Positions 39,372-49,233 of a stretch of 64,000 bases of DNA are shown here, one piece after another. A program made the translations under genes and the position numbers. The notes beneath the pieces were generated by a model. That model was not told the origin of the DNA, made no database searches, and was given only the letters and a program-made list of their open reading frames with translations. Numbering within the stretch: position 1 is the stretch's first letter; every line of letters starts with the position of its first letter. Source of the stretch: Rhodospirillaceae bacterium (GTDB lineage Bacteria; Pseudomonadota; Alphaproteobacteria; Rhodospirillales; Rhodospirillaceae); assembly GCA_028822445.1 (NCBI GenBank), contig JAPKDQ010000002.1, forward strand, positions 186,001-250,000, read 5' to 3'.

Positions 39372-39917
39372 ATGAGCGACACGTCAACGGACGCTGGCGC
39401 CGCAGCAGCTGATGAACAACCAGTTGCTCCGATACAATTTATCGGCCAGTACATCAAAGACTTGTCTTTTGAAGCGCCCCATGCGCCAGAGATTTTCCAA
39501 GATCTCCGTCAAGCTGCTCCAGATATTCCCATATCAATCGACTGCAGTGTTCGAGAACTAAAAGAGCGGCAACACGAAGTCACACTTACAGTTCATATAG
39601 AGGCAACTGTCGGAGAAAAGCCGGCGTTCATTCTAGAAGTCGCCTATGGCTGTGTCGTCTTGCTTGGTGCGATCCCTGATGAACATATTAGACCTGTATT
39701 AATGATCGAAGTGCCCCGGCAAATATTCCCTTTTGTAAGGCAAATAGTTTCAGACGTAACCGTACAGGGGGGTTTTCCGCCTCTCATGTTGCAGTTGGTC
39801 GACTTCCAAGATTTATATCGTAAAAAATATGCGGGCGATGAAGAACTAAGACGCGAGGCAGAGGCTCAGAGTATGGCTGCCATGACCGGTGGCCCAGTCT
39901 CCGGACAGAATTTATAA
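39372..39917 (+). CDS. secB: Protein-export chaperone SecB
   Basis: Tetrameric cytoplasmic chaperone that keeps precursor proteins unfolded for SecA. QFIGQYIKDLSFEAPHAPEIF is the N-terminal family signature, and IFPFVRQIVSDVTVQGGFPPLM the C-terminal one. The 181 residues include an Ala/Asp-rich N-terminus. The ATG has AAGGAG about 8 bases upstream, right after a CTTAAGCTTAAG palindrome. It is convergent with dnaQ. Confidence 0.97.
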   Translation: MSDTSTDAGAAAADEQPVAPIQFIGQYIKDLSFEAPHAPEIFQDLRQAAPDIPISIDCSVRELKERQHEVTLTVHIEATVGEKPAFILEVAYGCVVLLGAIPDEHIRPVLMIEVPRQIFPFVRQIVSDVTVQGGFPPLMLQLVDFQDLYRKKYAGDEELRREAEAQSMAAMTGGPVSGQNL

Positions 39918-39921
39918 ACGT

Positions 39922-40599
39922 CTAAGCCTTCCAGATAGGATTCTTAATCGTCTCAAGAAATTGAGCGTGTGACGAGAGTTCTTGGGATGACGGAGTATGT
40001 GGTCTGGCTGGGTGAACAATTCGGTCTGTTTCTATCGTAACCTCTGCTTTTCCAACATTACCGTTCGCCGCTAAAACTAATCCTGGTTCTCGACCCCCAA
40101 CCAGCTCTAGGTAAACTTCAGCTAAGAGTTCTGAATCCAATAAGGCCCCGTGTTTTACTCGGGCAGACAGATCAACGTTGAACCTCCGACAAAGTGCATC
40201 GAGATTAACCTGGGCGCCTGGGAACTTTCGACGTGCAAGCGGCACTGTGTCTATGGATCTATCTTTTGGCAAAATAGGTCGCCCAGCCGCCTCCAGTTCA
40301 GCATTTAGAAAACCAAGATCAAACGGCGCGTTGTGAGCGATAACTGGCGACGAACTAACGAACGCTAGGAAATCATCAGCGATGTCTGCAAACAGTGGTT
40401 TGTCAGACAGAAACTCGATGCTTAATCCGTGAACAGCCTCAGCTTCAGCAGGCATATCACGCTCAGGGTTGACATATGTATGATATGTTTCGCCCGTCGC
40501 AATATGATTTAGAAGTTCTACACATCCAATTTCAACAACGCGGTCCCCTGTCTTAGGGTTCAAACCCGTTGTTTCTGTATCGAGCACAATTTCACGCAT
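39922..40599 (-). CDS. dnaQ: DNA polymerase III epsilon subunit (proofreading)
   Basis: 3'-5' proofreading exonuclease of the replicase. The DEDDh motifs are present: LDTETTGL (Exo I), HNAPFDLGFLNAEL (Exo II) and HGALLDSELLAEVYLEL (Exo III). The 225-residue length matches bacterial DnaQ with its short C-terminal tail that binds the alpha subunit. It starts 5 bases after coaE and ends the operon ppsR-maf-aroE-coaE-dnaQ. Confidence 0.96.
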   Translation of the reverse strand: MREIVLDTETTGLNPKTGDRVVEIGCVELLNHIATGETYHTYVNPERDMPAEAEAVHGLSIEFLSDKPLFADIADDFLAFVSSSPVIAHNAPFDLGFLNAELEAAGRPILPKDRSIDTVPLARRKFPGAQVNLDALCRRFNVDLSARVKHGALLDSELLAEVYLELVGGREPGLVLAANGNVGKAEVTIETDRIVHPARPHTPSSQELSSHAQFLETIKNPIWKA

Positions 40600-40604
40600 G
40601 TGCG

Positions 40605-41270
40605 TTAACCCACTTTCCCAATTACGCGCAAATCATTGACCAAAGCGTGTCTTAGTTTGCGCCAAGTCACGGACATCCCCAAACCACTTGTAACAATTGT
40701 CGTAGCGAGGCGGCACTTATGTTGATCTGGCATTTGATGAGACAGGATACTGGCCAGCTTTTCACTTGTCATTCCAACACGATCAAGAACCCGCTGTTTT
40801 TGCAAAAATTTTGGCGCTGTAACAACCAATACCGCATCACAGCGATTTTCGCCGCCGGTTTCAAATAACAGCGGGACGTCTAGAACTACGCGCCGGCATC
40901 GGCGCAACGCGTGCTGTCTTAGAAACAACTCCTTTTCTTTCCCTATCATGGGGTGAAGAATGTTCTCCAAATCATACAATGCCGTAGCATTTCTAAAGAC
41001 TATGTCGCCTAAACGTTCCCGATCAACGCCCTGTGAACTAACTATTCCAGGAAACCGCTCTTCAATAATTGAAAGGGCTTTTCCATTAGGGCCCATTAAC
41101 CGATGGGCCGTCGCATCTGCATCAAAAACAGCAACCCTCATAGATTTTATCATTCGGGCAGCGGTCGATTTTCCCATACCAATCGATCCTGTCAGACCAA
41201 TTATTTGAACAGCATATGGATGACGATTACGTCTACGTGTTTGTCTCAAACAAAGTGGCCTGTATTTCAT
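40605..41270 (-). CDS. coaE: Dephospho-CoA kinase
   Basis: Last enzyme of coenzyme A synthesis; phosphorylates the 3'-hydroxyl of dephospho-CoA. The P-loop GLTGSIGMGKST, DADATAHRLMG and VVLDVPLLFETG are diagnostic. The only in-frame start, ATG 41270, leaves a basic N-terminal extension of about 21 residues before IIGLTGS, which the usual family start lacks. It lies 8 bases after aroE, without a clear ribosome binding site, so it probably depends on coupling. Confidence 0.95.
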   Translation of the reverse strand: MKYRPLCLRQTRRRNRHPYAVQIIGLTGSIGMGKSTAARMIKSMRVAVFDADATAHRLMGPNGKALSIIEERFPGIVSSQGVDRERLGDIVFRNATALYDLENILHPMIGKEKELFLRQHALRRCRRVVLDVPLLFETGGENRCDAVLVVTAPKFLQKQRVLDRVGMTSEKLASILSHQMPDQHKCRLATTIVTSGLGMSVTWRKLRHALVNDLRVIGKVG

Positions 41271-41278
41271 TTTCTTAT

Positions 41279-42121
41279 CTACGGCGTTGATAAAACAGAA
41301 TCACGCAACCCGTCTGTTACGACAGGCTGAACACCAAACCATCCTTCAAAACCGGGCGCCGCTTGATAAAACAACATGCCAAGACCATCGACCGTAGACA
41401 AACCTAGACTGCGCGCTGTCGAAAGAAGCTCTGTTTCAAGGGGTGCATATACGAGATCATAAACTACTGCCATCTTGGTCAAAGCCGCCAAAGAAAGCTC
41501 TAGCCTAGGCTGACCTACCATCCCAAGGGTTGTAGTGTTTAAGAGCAATGTAGAGCCATCTAGAGCATCTTCTCTTTCACTCCAGTCTATTATGTTTATG
41601 GGTCCACCTAAAGATTCAGCCAGAGCGTCTGCTTTTTCTTTTGTCCTGTTTAGTAGTCGAATTTCTACAACATCTAAATCCAAAAGCGCTGCAACAACAG
41701 CACGGGCGGCACCGCCAGCTCCGAGGACGACAACAGGTCCTCTTGCTTCGTTCCATTGCGGTGCATTGCGTCTCAGGTTTTCCAAAAACCCAAAAGCATC
41801 CGTGTTCGTTCCAGATAAAGCTCCGTCTTGAGAAACAAAAACTGTGTTCACAGCCCCAATTCTAGCCGCAACATCTGAAACATAATCAAGAAATGAAAGG
41901 GCTCTTTCTTTGTGAGGAACTGTAAGGTTAACACCCCTGAACCCGAGCTTTGGCAAAGCCCTCAAGGCATGTTCAAGATTATCCGGGGAGACCGGCAACG
42001 GAACATAGGCTCCATCTAGCCCATTTTCTTTCAACCAATAACTATGCACCCTAGGAGACAGAGAATGAGAAATTGGCCATCCCATCACACCTGCCAATGG
42101 AGTATGGCTTGTCAGGGTCAT
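41279..42121 (-). CDS. aroE: Shikimate dehydrogenase
   Basis: NADP-dependent reduction of 3-dehydroshikimate in aromatic amino-acid synthesis. Substrate-binding residues lie in GVMGWPISHSLSPRVHSYWL, VTVPHKE and NTDAFGF; the dinucleotide loop is VLGAGGAARAVVAAL. The 280-residue length fits. Its ATG overlaps the maf stop in ATGA. Confidence 0.96.
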   Translation of the reverse strand: MTLTSHTPLAGVMGWPISHSLSPRVHSYWLKENGLDGAYVPLPVSPDNLEHALRALPKLGFRGVNLTVPHKERALSFLDYVSDVAARIGAVNTVFVSQDGALSGTNTDAFGFLENLRRNAPQWNEARGPVVVLGAGGAARAVVAALLDLDVVEIRLLNRTKEKADALAESLGGPINIIDWSEREDALDGSTLLLNTTTLGMVGQPRLELSLAALTKMAVVYDLVYAPLETELLSTARSLGLSTVDGLGMLFYQAAPGFEGWFGVQPVVTDGLRDSVLSTP

Positions 42122-42738
42122 GCTTGTGCCACATTGTGTTCTCGCAAAAAGGCAAGTAGAGGAAGCAACGGCAAACCAAGAATAGAAAAAAAGTCACCAT
42201 CAACTTCACTAAAGAGCTGAGCACCCCGCCCCTCAAGATGATATGCGCCGACAGATGACAATATATCCTCCCCAACAGAAGAAATGTAGCGATCCAAAAA
42301 ATCATCTGAGAAGTTACGCATTGTCATATTGGACCGGTTTCGATAATGCCAAATCCGCTTGCCTCCTAAAGCAACAACAGCCGCCGTTACCAAAGAATGC
42401 GTTTGTCCGCGTAGGGTCATAAGATGCGCCTTCGCATGATCAACGTCTGCCGGTTTATCAAACCAAACGCCCTGTAAATCGAGAATAGAATCTGCACCAA
42501 TAACAAGAGATAGCGGATTACCGAGAGAAATCTTCACGGCTTTTAATTCTGCCAACGTCTCTGCAGCTTGTATCGACTCAGCTCCTTCCAACCTTAGAGA
42601 CTGTTTAACCGCATCCTCATCAATATACGCCGGTTGAGCCGTGAATTTTATTCCAGAAGCACTAAGCATTCGAGCGCGGCTTTGACTTGCAGAAGCAAGA
42701 ATAAGAGGTGGGCGGGTTTGATCTTCCGACTGCGTCAC
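42118..42738 (-). CDS. maf: Maf-family nucleotide pyrophosphatase
   Basis: House-cleaning nucleoside-triphosphate pyrophosphatase of the Maf/YceF type. LILASASQSRARML near residue 13 and GADSILDLQGVWFDKP near 81 are signature segments. The 206 residues fit. The start is GTG overlapping the ppsR stop in GTGA, and its own stop overlaps aroE, so translation is coupled on both sides. The preferred base is not predictable. Confidence 0.94.
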   Translation of the reverse strand: MTQSEDQTRPPLILASASQSRARMLSASGIKFTAQPAYIDEDAVKQSLRLEGAESIQAAETLAELKAVKISLGNPLSLVIGADSILDLQGVWFDKPADVDHAKAHLMTLRGQTHSLVTAAVVALGGKRIWHYRNRSNMTMRNFSDDFLDRYISSVGEDILSSVGAYHLEGRGAQLFSEVDGDFFSILGLPLLPLLAFLREHNVAQA

Positions 42739-43553
42739 GAAGCGTGCCGTTTATTATAAAGCTGAATAATAGAGGCAGCTGTTTCTTCAATTGATTTCCG
42801 TGTGACATCAATAACAGGCCATCCATGTTTTCGGAACAAGCGCCTTGACCCCGCAACCTCTTCCTTAACAAGATCTACATCCGCGTAATCCATACTTCTA
42901 TCTTCGTTCATCAGACGAAGGCGAGATTGCCGAATGTCGGTTAAGCTCTTTGGCTCTCGAGTAAGGCCAACGAAAAGAGGTTTGCTAGCGGTAGCAACAT
43001 CATCAGGTAACACGGCCCCAGGAACGAGGGGGATATTTCCCGCCCTAAATCCACGATTAGCAAGATACATACAGGTTGGGGTTTTAGATGTGCGCGACAC
43101 GCCTATAAGAACGATATCGGCGTCTTTTAACCCATCAAGCGCTTGTCCATCATCATGGGCTAACGCAAAATGCATTGCTTCAATGCGATCAAAATAGTCG
43201 TCGTCAAGCATGTGCTGACGGCCAATTTCATGCCCTCCCTCCTTGTCAAGGACGTTGCTTAAAGCATCCATGACAGGGTCTAGCGCTGAAACGTACGGCA
43301 TTCCGAGTTCTCTACAGACTTGCTCCAGAGGCCCTCGTATCATGGGATCTAATAACGTAAATATGACGAGCCCCGGAGAGGCCTTGATGCCGTCAATAAC
43401 CCGGCTCATTTGTCCCTTCGTCCGAACCAACCACCAAAAATGTTCCGTGATCTCCTGGTCATCGTATTGAACGAGGCAAGCCCTGGCGATCCCGCTAACG
43501 GTCTCTCCAGAAGAATCAGACACGAGATGAAGATTAAGGGGTGTCTCTACCAC
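42735..43553 (-). CDS. ppsR: PEP synthase / pyruvate,phosphate dikinase regulatory protein
   Basis: DUF299 family bifunctional kinase/pyrophosphorylase that switches PEP synthase or PPDK by threonine phosphorylation. LHLVSDSSGETV is the N-terminal signature and IVLIGVSRTSKTPTCMYLAN holds the P-loop-like nucleotide site. The 272 residues start at GTG 43553. This is the family of Rickettsia RP001, the gene that borders the alphaproteobacterial origin. It heads a five-gene overlapping operon. Its dikinase partner is not in the window. Confidence 0.95.
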   Translation of the reverse strand: MVETPLNLHLVSDSSGETVSGIARACLVQYDDQEITEHFWWLVRTKGQMSRVIDGIKASPGLVIFTLLDPMIRGPLEQVCRELGMPYVSALDPVMDALSNVLDKEGGHEIGRQHMLDDDYFDRIEAMHFALAHDDGQALDGLKDADIVLIGVSRTSKTPTCMYLANRGFRAGNIPLVPGAVLPDDVATASKPLFVGLTREPKSLTDIRQSRLRLMNEDRSMDYADVDLVKEEVAGSRRLFRKHGWPVIDVTRKSIEETAASIIQLYNKRHAS

Positions 43554-44145
43554 CGCGCTAAACCCTTTTTTTTATGTCTAATAATGGGGACAACTCACCT
43601 TTATTAACCTGCAGGAACTTTTCTATCCTCACTATTAGTATTTCACCTAGTTAATTACAAACGGAGGATAAGTTTCTATTTATAAGTATAGATACTGTGA
43701 AGAACGTGGTTATACCCATAATTCATTATATTAAATTGAAAACAACCCACTCATCACTCGTTGATTACAGTAGCGCATTGTTCTCGTAAGCAGTCTTATA
43801 CCCAGCATTTCAACTATCTTGGGTCTCTTTAATTCTGAGGATTATTTAGGGCATTAAAAATAATCCCCGTTTTAAACAACCCCTACAACTACTACATATT
43901 TTTAAGATTCTTATTTTAAGTAGTAAGATAATTAGATGAGAGTTTTCGTAAGCTACTTTTAAATATTAATTGACAGGCTTACTGTAGTTACGGTAACGAT
44001 TTTATAGTTTACCCTCCTTTTAAATTCAAAACGACATTCCAGCTCATATCCAGCTTTCTATATAATTTGTCACTTTGAATTTTACCCTCAACGTCAACAA
44101 GCCTTCTTAACATCATGTTTGATTAGGTTTCGGAGCTTTTTCTCC
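43554..44145. other. Candidate chromosomal replication origin (oriC), AT-rich
   Basis: A gene-free, strikingly AT-rich stretch of 592 bases lies between the divergently oriented ppsR and rho. TTATACCCA occurs at 43710-43718 and again at 43796-43804; it differs from the DnaA box TTATNCACA at one position. GGAGGATAA at 43663-43671 is a weaker reverse match. Runs such as TTTAAATATTAATTGA near 43957 could unwind. ppsR is the RP001 family that flanks known alphaproteobacterial origins. Strand-biased gene direction changes here. No experiment or skew calculation supports it yet. Confidence 0.6.
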
Positions 44146-45402
44146 ATGCATCTTCAAGATCTTAAACGTAAAACACCCCCTGAGCTTTTAGCTTTTGCTG
44201 AAGAGCTTGGTATCGAAAATGCGTCAACTTTGCGCAAGCAAGACATGTTGTTTTCAATTCTTAAACAGCTTGCCGAGCAGGATCAGGCAATTTCTGGTGA
44301 AGGTGTTCTAGAGATTCTCCAAGATGGGTTCGGATTTCTTAGATCTGCTCAGTCAAACTACCTTGCCGGGCCAGATGATATTTATGTTTCGCCCAGTCAG
44401 GTTAGACGCTTTGGTTTACGAACAGGAGACACTGTAGAGGGGGAAATACGAGGGCCAAAAGATGGCGAGAGATATTTTGCCCTTTTGAAAGTTAATACGA
44501 TCAACTTTGAACAACCCGATGCAGTTCGTCACCGCATCAATTTTGATAACTTAACGCCGCTTTATCCTGATGAAAAACTAAATATGGAGATCGAGGATCC
44601 TACTGGTAAGGAGTTAACGGGGCGTGTTATCGAGATAGTGTCTCCGCTAGGAAAGGGACAGCGTGCCCTTTTAACGGCTCCTCCGCGTGCTGGTAAGACC
44701 GTGATGTTGCAAAATGTTGCTCAAGCGATCGCAGCTAATCATCCAGAAGTATATTTAATTGTATTATTGGTCGATGAGCGCCCTGAAGAAGTTACCGATA
44801 TGGATCGAACGGTAAAGGGAGAAGTTGTTAGCTCTACTTTTGATGAGCCAGCTCAGCGACACGTTCAAGTGGCTGAAATGGTTATTGAGAAGGCTAAACG
44901 GTTGGTCGAACACAAACGAGATGTAGTTATTCTTCTTGATTCGATTACTCGTTTGGCTCGGGCTTATAACACTGTAGTTCCATCATCAGGGAAAGTCTTA
45001 ACAGGCGGAGTTGATGCAAATGCATTGCAAAGACCAAAGCGGTTTTTTGGCGCGGCTCGTAATATTGAGGAAGGCGGGTCGCTGACAATTATTGCGACGG
45101 CGTTGATCGATACAGGCAGCCGTATGGATGAGGTAATCTTCGAAGAGTTCAAAGGTACCGGGAACGCTGAAATTGTTATGGACCGAAAGCTTTCAGATAA
45201 GCGTCTCTTCCCATCCATTGACATCACGAAGTCTGGCACACGTAAGGAAGAGCTTCTTGTTAGTAAGGAGGCGCTGTCCAAGATGTGGATGTTGCGCGGC
45301 ATTCTTGATCCAATGGGCACGCAAGACGGCATGAAGTTCTTGCTTGAGAGACTCCGTGAATCAAAGAATAACTATGATTTCTTTGATCGTATGAACACCT
45401 AA
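44146..45402 (+). CDS. rho: Transcription termination factor Rho
   Basis: Hexameric RNA-dependent helicase that ends transcription. The N-terminal helical domain ([20 protein letters not shown]), RNA-binding cold-shock fold ([15 protein letters not shown]) and ATPase core with [17 protein letters not shown] and [15 protein letters not shown] are intact. ATG 44146 has GGAG 11 bases upstream and gives 418 residues. It lies directly beyond the candidate origin; in many relatives heme genes sit between them. Confidence 0.98.
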   Translation: MHLQDLKRKTPPELLAFAEELGIENASTLRKQDMLFSILKQLAEQDQAISGEGVLEILQDGFGFLRSAQSNYLAGPDDIYVSPSQVRRFGLRTGDTVEGEIRGPKDGERYFALLKVNTINFEQPDAVRHRINFDNLTPLYPDEKLNMEIEDPTGKELTGRVIEIVSPLGKGQRALLTAPPRAGKTVMLQNVAQAIAANHPEVYLIVLLVDERPEEVTDMDRTVKGEVVSSTFDEPAQRHVQVAEMVIEKAKRLVEHKRDVVILLDSITRLARAYNTVVPSSGKVLTGGVDANALQRPKRFFGAARNIEEGGSLTIIATALIDTGSRMDEVIFEEFKGTGNAEIVMDRKLSDKRLFPSIDITKSGTRKEELLVSKEALSKMWMLRGILDPMGTQDGMKFLLERLRESKNNYDFFDRMNT

Positions 45403-45428
45403 ATACTGCGGAAAGCCTGAGGGTTGTA

Positions 45429-46406
45429 TTAAGTTTTTAAAATAGTTGAACCGCTTGTTTTCCTTGTTTCTAGATCGTTATGCGCGTGGGCGGCCTGGTC
45501 TAGTCCATAGGACTGCCCGACCTCTATTTTTACGGCGCCGGATTCTACGACTCTGAACAAGTCACGACATCCTTGTTCAAGCTGGTCCCGTGTTCCTGTG
45601 TAATCGAATAACGTTGGCCGTGTAACAAAGAGTGAACCTTTGGGTCCAAGGCTGCCAATATCAATGGCCGGCGGTGGCCCGGATGCATTTCCAAATGAAA
45701 CCATTAAGCCGTGTTTTTGAAGACAATCGAGAGATCCCATAAAGGTGTCTTTTCCGACGCCGTCATAGACGACAGAAACTTTTTTGCCGTCTGTAATATT
45801 GTTAACCTTGGCGACAAAGTCTTCGCTTTTATAAAGAACAGTATGGGTGCAGCCGTTTGCTCTTGCGAGGGCCGCTTTTTCTTCAGACCCAACAGTACCA
45901 ATCACAGTTGCACCGATCTGTTTTGCCCACTGGCAAAAAATTAACCCTACGCCTCCGGCTGCTGCATGAAATAAGACGGTCTCTCCAGCTTTCAGGTCGT
46001 GCAAACTGCGCAAGAGATACCACGCGGTTAAGCCGCGAAGCATCATTCCGGCAACTTGTTCATCGCGTAAGCCGTCGGGGACTTTGATTAACGTAGAGGT
46101 AGGCATAATGCGTTCGGATGCGTAGGAGCCTATTGGACCGTTGCCATAGCAAACACGATCGCCTTCTTTAAGGTCTGTTACACCCTCGCCAACTTGCTCA
46201 ATTTCACCCACAGCTTCCATCCCTGGAGTAAAGGGCAATGTTGCTACCGGGTACAATCCAGAGCGATGGTAGGTATCGATAAAGTTCACGCCAATAGCTG
46301 TTTGCCGTAAGCGCACCTCACCAGGCCCAGGATCGCTGATGTGAACATCAGCTGCTATGAGGACGGCTGGCCCGCCTGTTTCTGTTACTACTATCGCTCG
46401 TGCCAT
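45429..46406 (-). CDS. qor: Quinone oxidoreductase, zinc-independent MDR family
   Basis: NADPH-dependent medium-chain reductase of 325 residues. GVNFIDTYHRSGLYP, the loop HAAAGGVGLIFCQWAKQ and SFGNASGPP are typical of Qor-type quinone reductases. No zinc-binding cysteine set is visible. ATG 46406 is preferred over the frame's opening codon five residues earlier. It is convergent with rho, separated by 26 bases. Physiological substrate unknown. Confidence 0.93.
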   Translation of the reverse strand: MARAIVVTETGGPAVLIAADVHISDPGPGEVRLRQTAIGVNFIDTYHRSGLYPVATLPFTPGMEAVGEIEQVGEGVTDLKEGDRVCYGNGPIGSYASERIMPTSTLIKVPDGLRDEQVAGMMLRGLTAWYLLRSLHDLKAGETVLFHAAAGGVGLIFCQWAKQIGATVIGTVGSEEKAALARANGCTHTVLYKSEDFVAKVNNITDGKKVSVVYDGVGKDTFMGSLDCLQKHGLMVSFGNASGPPPAIDIGSLGPKGSLFVTRPTLFDYTGTRDQLEQGCRDLFRVVESGAVKIEVGQSYGLDQAAHAHNDLETRKTSGSTILKT

Positions 46407-46444
46407 AACTGCCCCGTTCACTCTGGATTGGTCTGAGAGGGTGT

Positions 46445-46897
46445 TTAGTTGTGACTACCCCACCCCTCATGATCTAATAATGTTTGCTTTGTAACCACTC
46501 CGCCGGCTCCCGAATAGCCCCCAAGGCCAGAAGCTGAGACTATTCGATGGCACGGAACAATAAGTGGAATAGGGTTTGCCCTGCAGGCCATTCCAATGGC
46601 GCGTGGCGCAGAGCCAATTTTTTTGGCTACGTAGCCATATGTAAGAACCGAGCCATACGGGATTGATTGCATCTCTAGCCAAACTCTTTTTTGAAACGGC
46701 GTTCCAGCAAGATGTAATTGAAGGGCAAAGGCCCGCCGCTTCCCATCGAAGTATTCAATGAGCTGATTTCTTGCCTCTATCAATAAAGGCGTTTTCTGTT
46801 GATCTTGCCCCCAACCCCAGTCCACCGAGACCAGAAACCCATCTTCTTCTGAGACCGTGATTTCACCGACTGGGGAGTGAAACGAAAGTTGGGGCAT
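46445..46897 (-). CDS. ogt: Methylated-DNA-protein cysteine methyltransferase
   Basis: Suicide repair protein that removes methyl groups from O6-methylguanine. The acceptor Cys is in IVPCHRIVSASGLGGYSG near residue 115, and the helix-turn-helix with the Arg finger is in YGYVAKKIGSAPRAIGMA. The 150-residue single-domain form is Ogt-like. It lies 8 bases after the thioredoxin-domain gene on the same strand. With alkB it gives the window two alkylation-repair enzymes. Confidence 0.95.
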   Translation of the reverse strand: MPQLSFHSPVGEITVSEEDGFLVSVDWGWGQDQQKTPLLIEARNQLIEYFDGKRRAFALQLHLAGTPFQKRVWLEMQSIPYGSVLTYGYVAKKIGSAPRAIGMACRANPIPLIVPCHRIVSASGLGGYSGAGGVVTKQTLLDHEGWGSHN

Positions 46898-46905
46898 TTT
46901 AAATC

Positions 46906-48978
46906 CTATGCAACAAGCGCAGCGCGCAAGTCATCAGGCGATGTTACGGGAGCTTGGCATAGCGGCCCCCGGCAAACGTAAGCTGTCACTTTTCCATCAA
47001 TGGTCGATTTTCCATAAGCCGCATGGTCTGCAGGAAGGGCATCTTTATCATTTACGGTCGATAAAATGAGGTTTGGATGCGAAGAGCTTAGGGCCGCGGA
47101 CAACAAAGCCTTGGCATTAGGGTCGGACCGATCCCCAATGACGATAACTTGTAATGAATCTGTGAATAGTTCGAAACCATTTAAGAATGAACAGGTGTGT
47201 GGGAAATCACGCATGGCATCGACATCAAAAGCTTCGATCAACGATTCTGCTCGGATACGAAACCGGTCATCGCCGGTTAAGAAAAATAATCTGGCAAGGT
47301 TATTGAGCATGACGCCGTTTCCAGAAGGTGTGGCCGCGTCAGTCACTTGGGTCGTTCGAACAATCAGGTTTTCTGCGTCGGAGGCTGTGAAAAAATACCC
47401 ATGGCTATCCTCATTCCAAAATAAGGCATGAACAAGATCAGACCACACTATGGCTTGGCTAAGAAACACAGAATTCCCAGTAGCGCTATGTAGGGCGATG
47501 CCACCTGCGATCATGTTTGCATAATCATCGAGCATGTCGACGGGCTGCAGGCGCCCACCACAAAGGGAATGTGAGAGACGGTCTCGACCTTCGGCATCTT
47601 GCCAAAGCATGGTCGACAAAATGGCCTCAAAGGCCGCTTGTCCAAGGGAGACCCATTCCGGCTGATCAAAAATAGCGCCCGCCTTCGCTAAGGCTTGGAT
47701 CAATAAACCATTCCAATCGGTTAAAACTTTATCGTCTCGACCGGGCCGTATCCGCGGCGTGCGAACATCAAAGAGCTTAGACCTCGCGTCTGCTAGGCGT
47801 TTGTTGTCTTGATCAGAGAGAATGCGTTCTCCGCTATTGATACGGTTCAGGATCGTCTTGCTTTCCCAATTACCGTGCTCAGAAACATCATAGATATCTT
47901 TGAACAGTGAAAGGGTTTCTCCGTCTAATACTGCATCGATTTCGGTTTCAGTCCAAACGTAGAATTTTCCCTCTTCACCTTCAGAGTCTGCATCAAGCGT
48001 TGCGGCAAAGGCTCCGTTCTCGCCAACCATTTCTCGTGTTAACCAACCGATGGTTTCTTCTATGCGCGTTTTGTAAAGGTCAGACTTTGTCTCCAACCAG
48101 ACCAAACTCATAATGTCGATCAGTTGTGCGTTGTCGTAGAGCATTTTTTCAAAGTGTGGTGCGAGCCACGTGCTGTCGGTAGAGTAGCGTGAGAAGCCGC
48201 CACCCAGATGATCATAAATTCCGCCCTGACAGATTCGATCGAGAGCCAGAGTGGCCGCCGTCTTGTACTTTGGTTCACTAGAGCGGCAAAAGGCACGCCA
48301 CATAAATTCAAATACATCGGTCATGGGAAACTTAGGCTGACCGTTTAGGCCGCCATCAACGAAATCAAAGTGATCGACGATGCGCGCCGCTGCATCGTCT
48401 AGCGATGCTAAGGAGAGGGGCTCATTTAGTTCACCGCCCTCTCTACGATTTAAATGATCCGTGATTTTTCCGGCCTGTTCCTCAATAGTTTTGCGATCGT
48501 TCTGATAAACTATGGCAACGCGCTCTAAGACTTCAGTAAACCCCGGACGTCCATAGCGTGGCTCTGGTGGAAAGTAGGTGCCGCCAAAAAAAGGTTTGCC
48601 GTCGGGCGTAATAAACATTGTCAACGGCCAGCCACCTTGTTCGCCTGTTGTTGCGAGTGCTTTTTGATAGATGGCGTCAACGTCAGGCCGTTCTTCGCGA
48701 TCAACTTTTATGTTGATGAATAGTCGATTCATAACACCCGCAATCGGCGACGCCTCGAAACTTTCGTGCGCCATGACGTGGCACCAATGGCAAGCCGCGT
48801 ATCCCACTGACAAGAGTATGGGTTTGTCTTCATTCTTTGCAGCAGCAAAAGCATCATCACCCCAAGCCCACCAGTGAACAGGATTGTCTTCGTGCTGGCG
48901 CAAATAGGGGCTGGTTTCCGCTCCAAGGCGATTTCTGCTTATCGAGCTTACTGTTGTCTTGTCTGGGTCGTCGGCCAT
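46906..48978 (-). CDS. Thioredoxin-domain protein, YyaL/DUF255 family
   Basis: A 690-residue protein with an N-terminal thioredoxin-like domain ([20 protein letters not shown], then the [12 protein letters not shown] CxxC motif near residue 63) and a C-terminal (alpha/alpha)6-barrel resembling N-acylglucosamine 2-epimerases, the layout of YyaL and mammalian SPATA20. [16 protein letters not shown] and [11 protein letters not shown] are conserved family stretches. The enzymatic role is not established. It shares a strand with ogt and qor. Confidence 0.9.
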   Translation of the reverse strand: MADDPDKTTVSSISRNRLGAETSPYLRQHEDNPVHWWAWGDDAFAAAKNEDKPILLSVGYAACHWCHVMAHESFEASPIAGVMNRLFINIKVDREERPDVDAIYQKALATTGEQGGWPLTMFITPDGKPFFGGTYFPPEPRYGRPGFTEVLERVAIVYQNDRKTIEEQAGKITDHLNRREGGELNEPLSLASLDDAAARIVDHFDFVDGGLNGQPKFPMTDVFEFMWRAFCRSSEPKYKTAATLALDRICQGGIYDHLGGGFSRYSTDSTWLAPHFEKMLYDNAQLIDIMSLVWLETKSDLYKTRIEETIGWLTREMVGENGAFAATLDADSEGEEGKFYVWTETEIDAVLDGETLSLFKDIYDVSEHGNWESKTILNRINSGERILSDQDNKRLADARSKLFDVRTPRIRPGRDDKVLTDWNGLLIQALAKAGAIFDQPEWVSLGQAAFEAILSTMLWQDAEGRDRLSHSLCGGRLQPVDMLDDYANMIAGGIALHSATGNSVFLSQAIVWSDLVHALFWNEDSHGYFFTASDAENLIVRTTQVTDAATPSGNGVMLNNLARLFFLTGDDRFRIRAESLIEAFDVDAMRDFPHTCSFLNGFELFTDSLQVIVIGDRSDPNAKALLSAALSSSHPNLILSTVNDKDALPADHAAYGKSTIDGKVTAYVCRGPLCQAPVTSPDDLRAALVA

Positions 48979-49074
48979 AAGGGTTCTTTCTGAAGGCTTT
49001 TGTTTCTTTTGATCAGTTTCTACTGTAGGCGGGCTAAGCTCGGATTTAAATGAAACACCTGTCGGGAACTAACT

Positions 49075-49233
49075 ATGAATGCGAAGATCAATGCTGAATG
49101 TACGTCAGAGGAAGCTCAGGCGTTTTTGGGGGTGTCAGATGGCCCCCATACAAAAAGCATTTTGGTCGACGTTCTGTGGGCTGAATACGTCCGGCAAAAA
49201 GAAATAACGCTGTATATAATGCTTAACTTATGA
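49075..49233 (+). CDS. Short protein coupled to mnmE, DUF6489-like N-terminus
   Basis: A 52-codon frame whose TGA overlaps the mnmE ATG in ATGA. The N-terminus MNAKINAECTSEEAQAFLG resembles alphaproteobacterial small proteins (I recall DUF6489, with the pattern CTPEEARxFLGLPD) that lie upstream of mnmE. The C-terminal part (VLWAEYVRQKEIT) is shorter than the family I recall, so it may be truncated. No strong ribosome binding site. The assignment rests on memory and on the coupling. Confidence 0.45.
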   Translation: MNAKINAECTSEEAQAFLGVSDGPHTKSILVDVLWAEYVRQKEITLYIMLNL

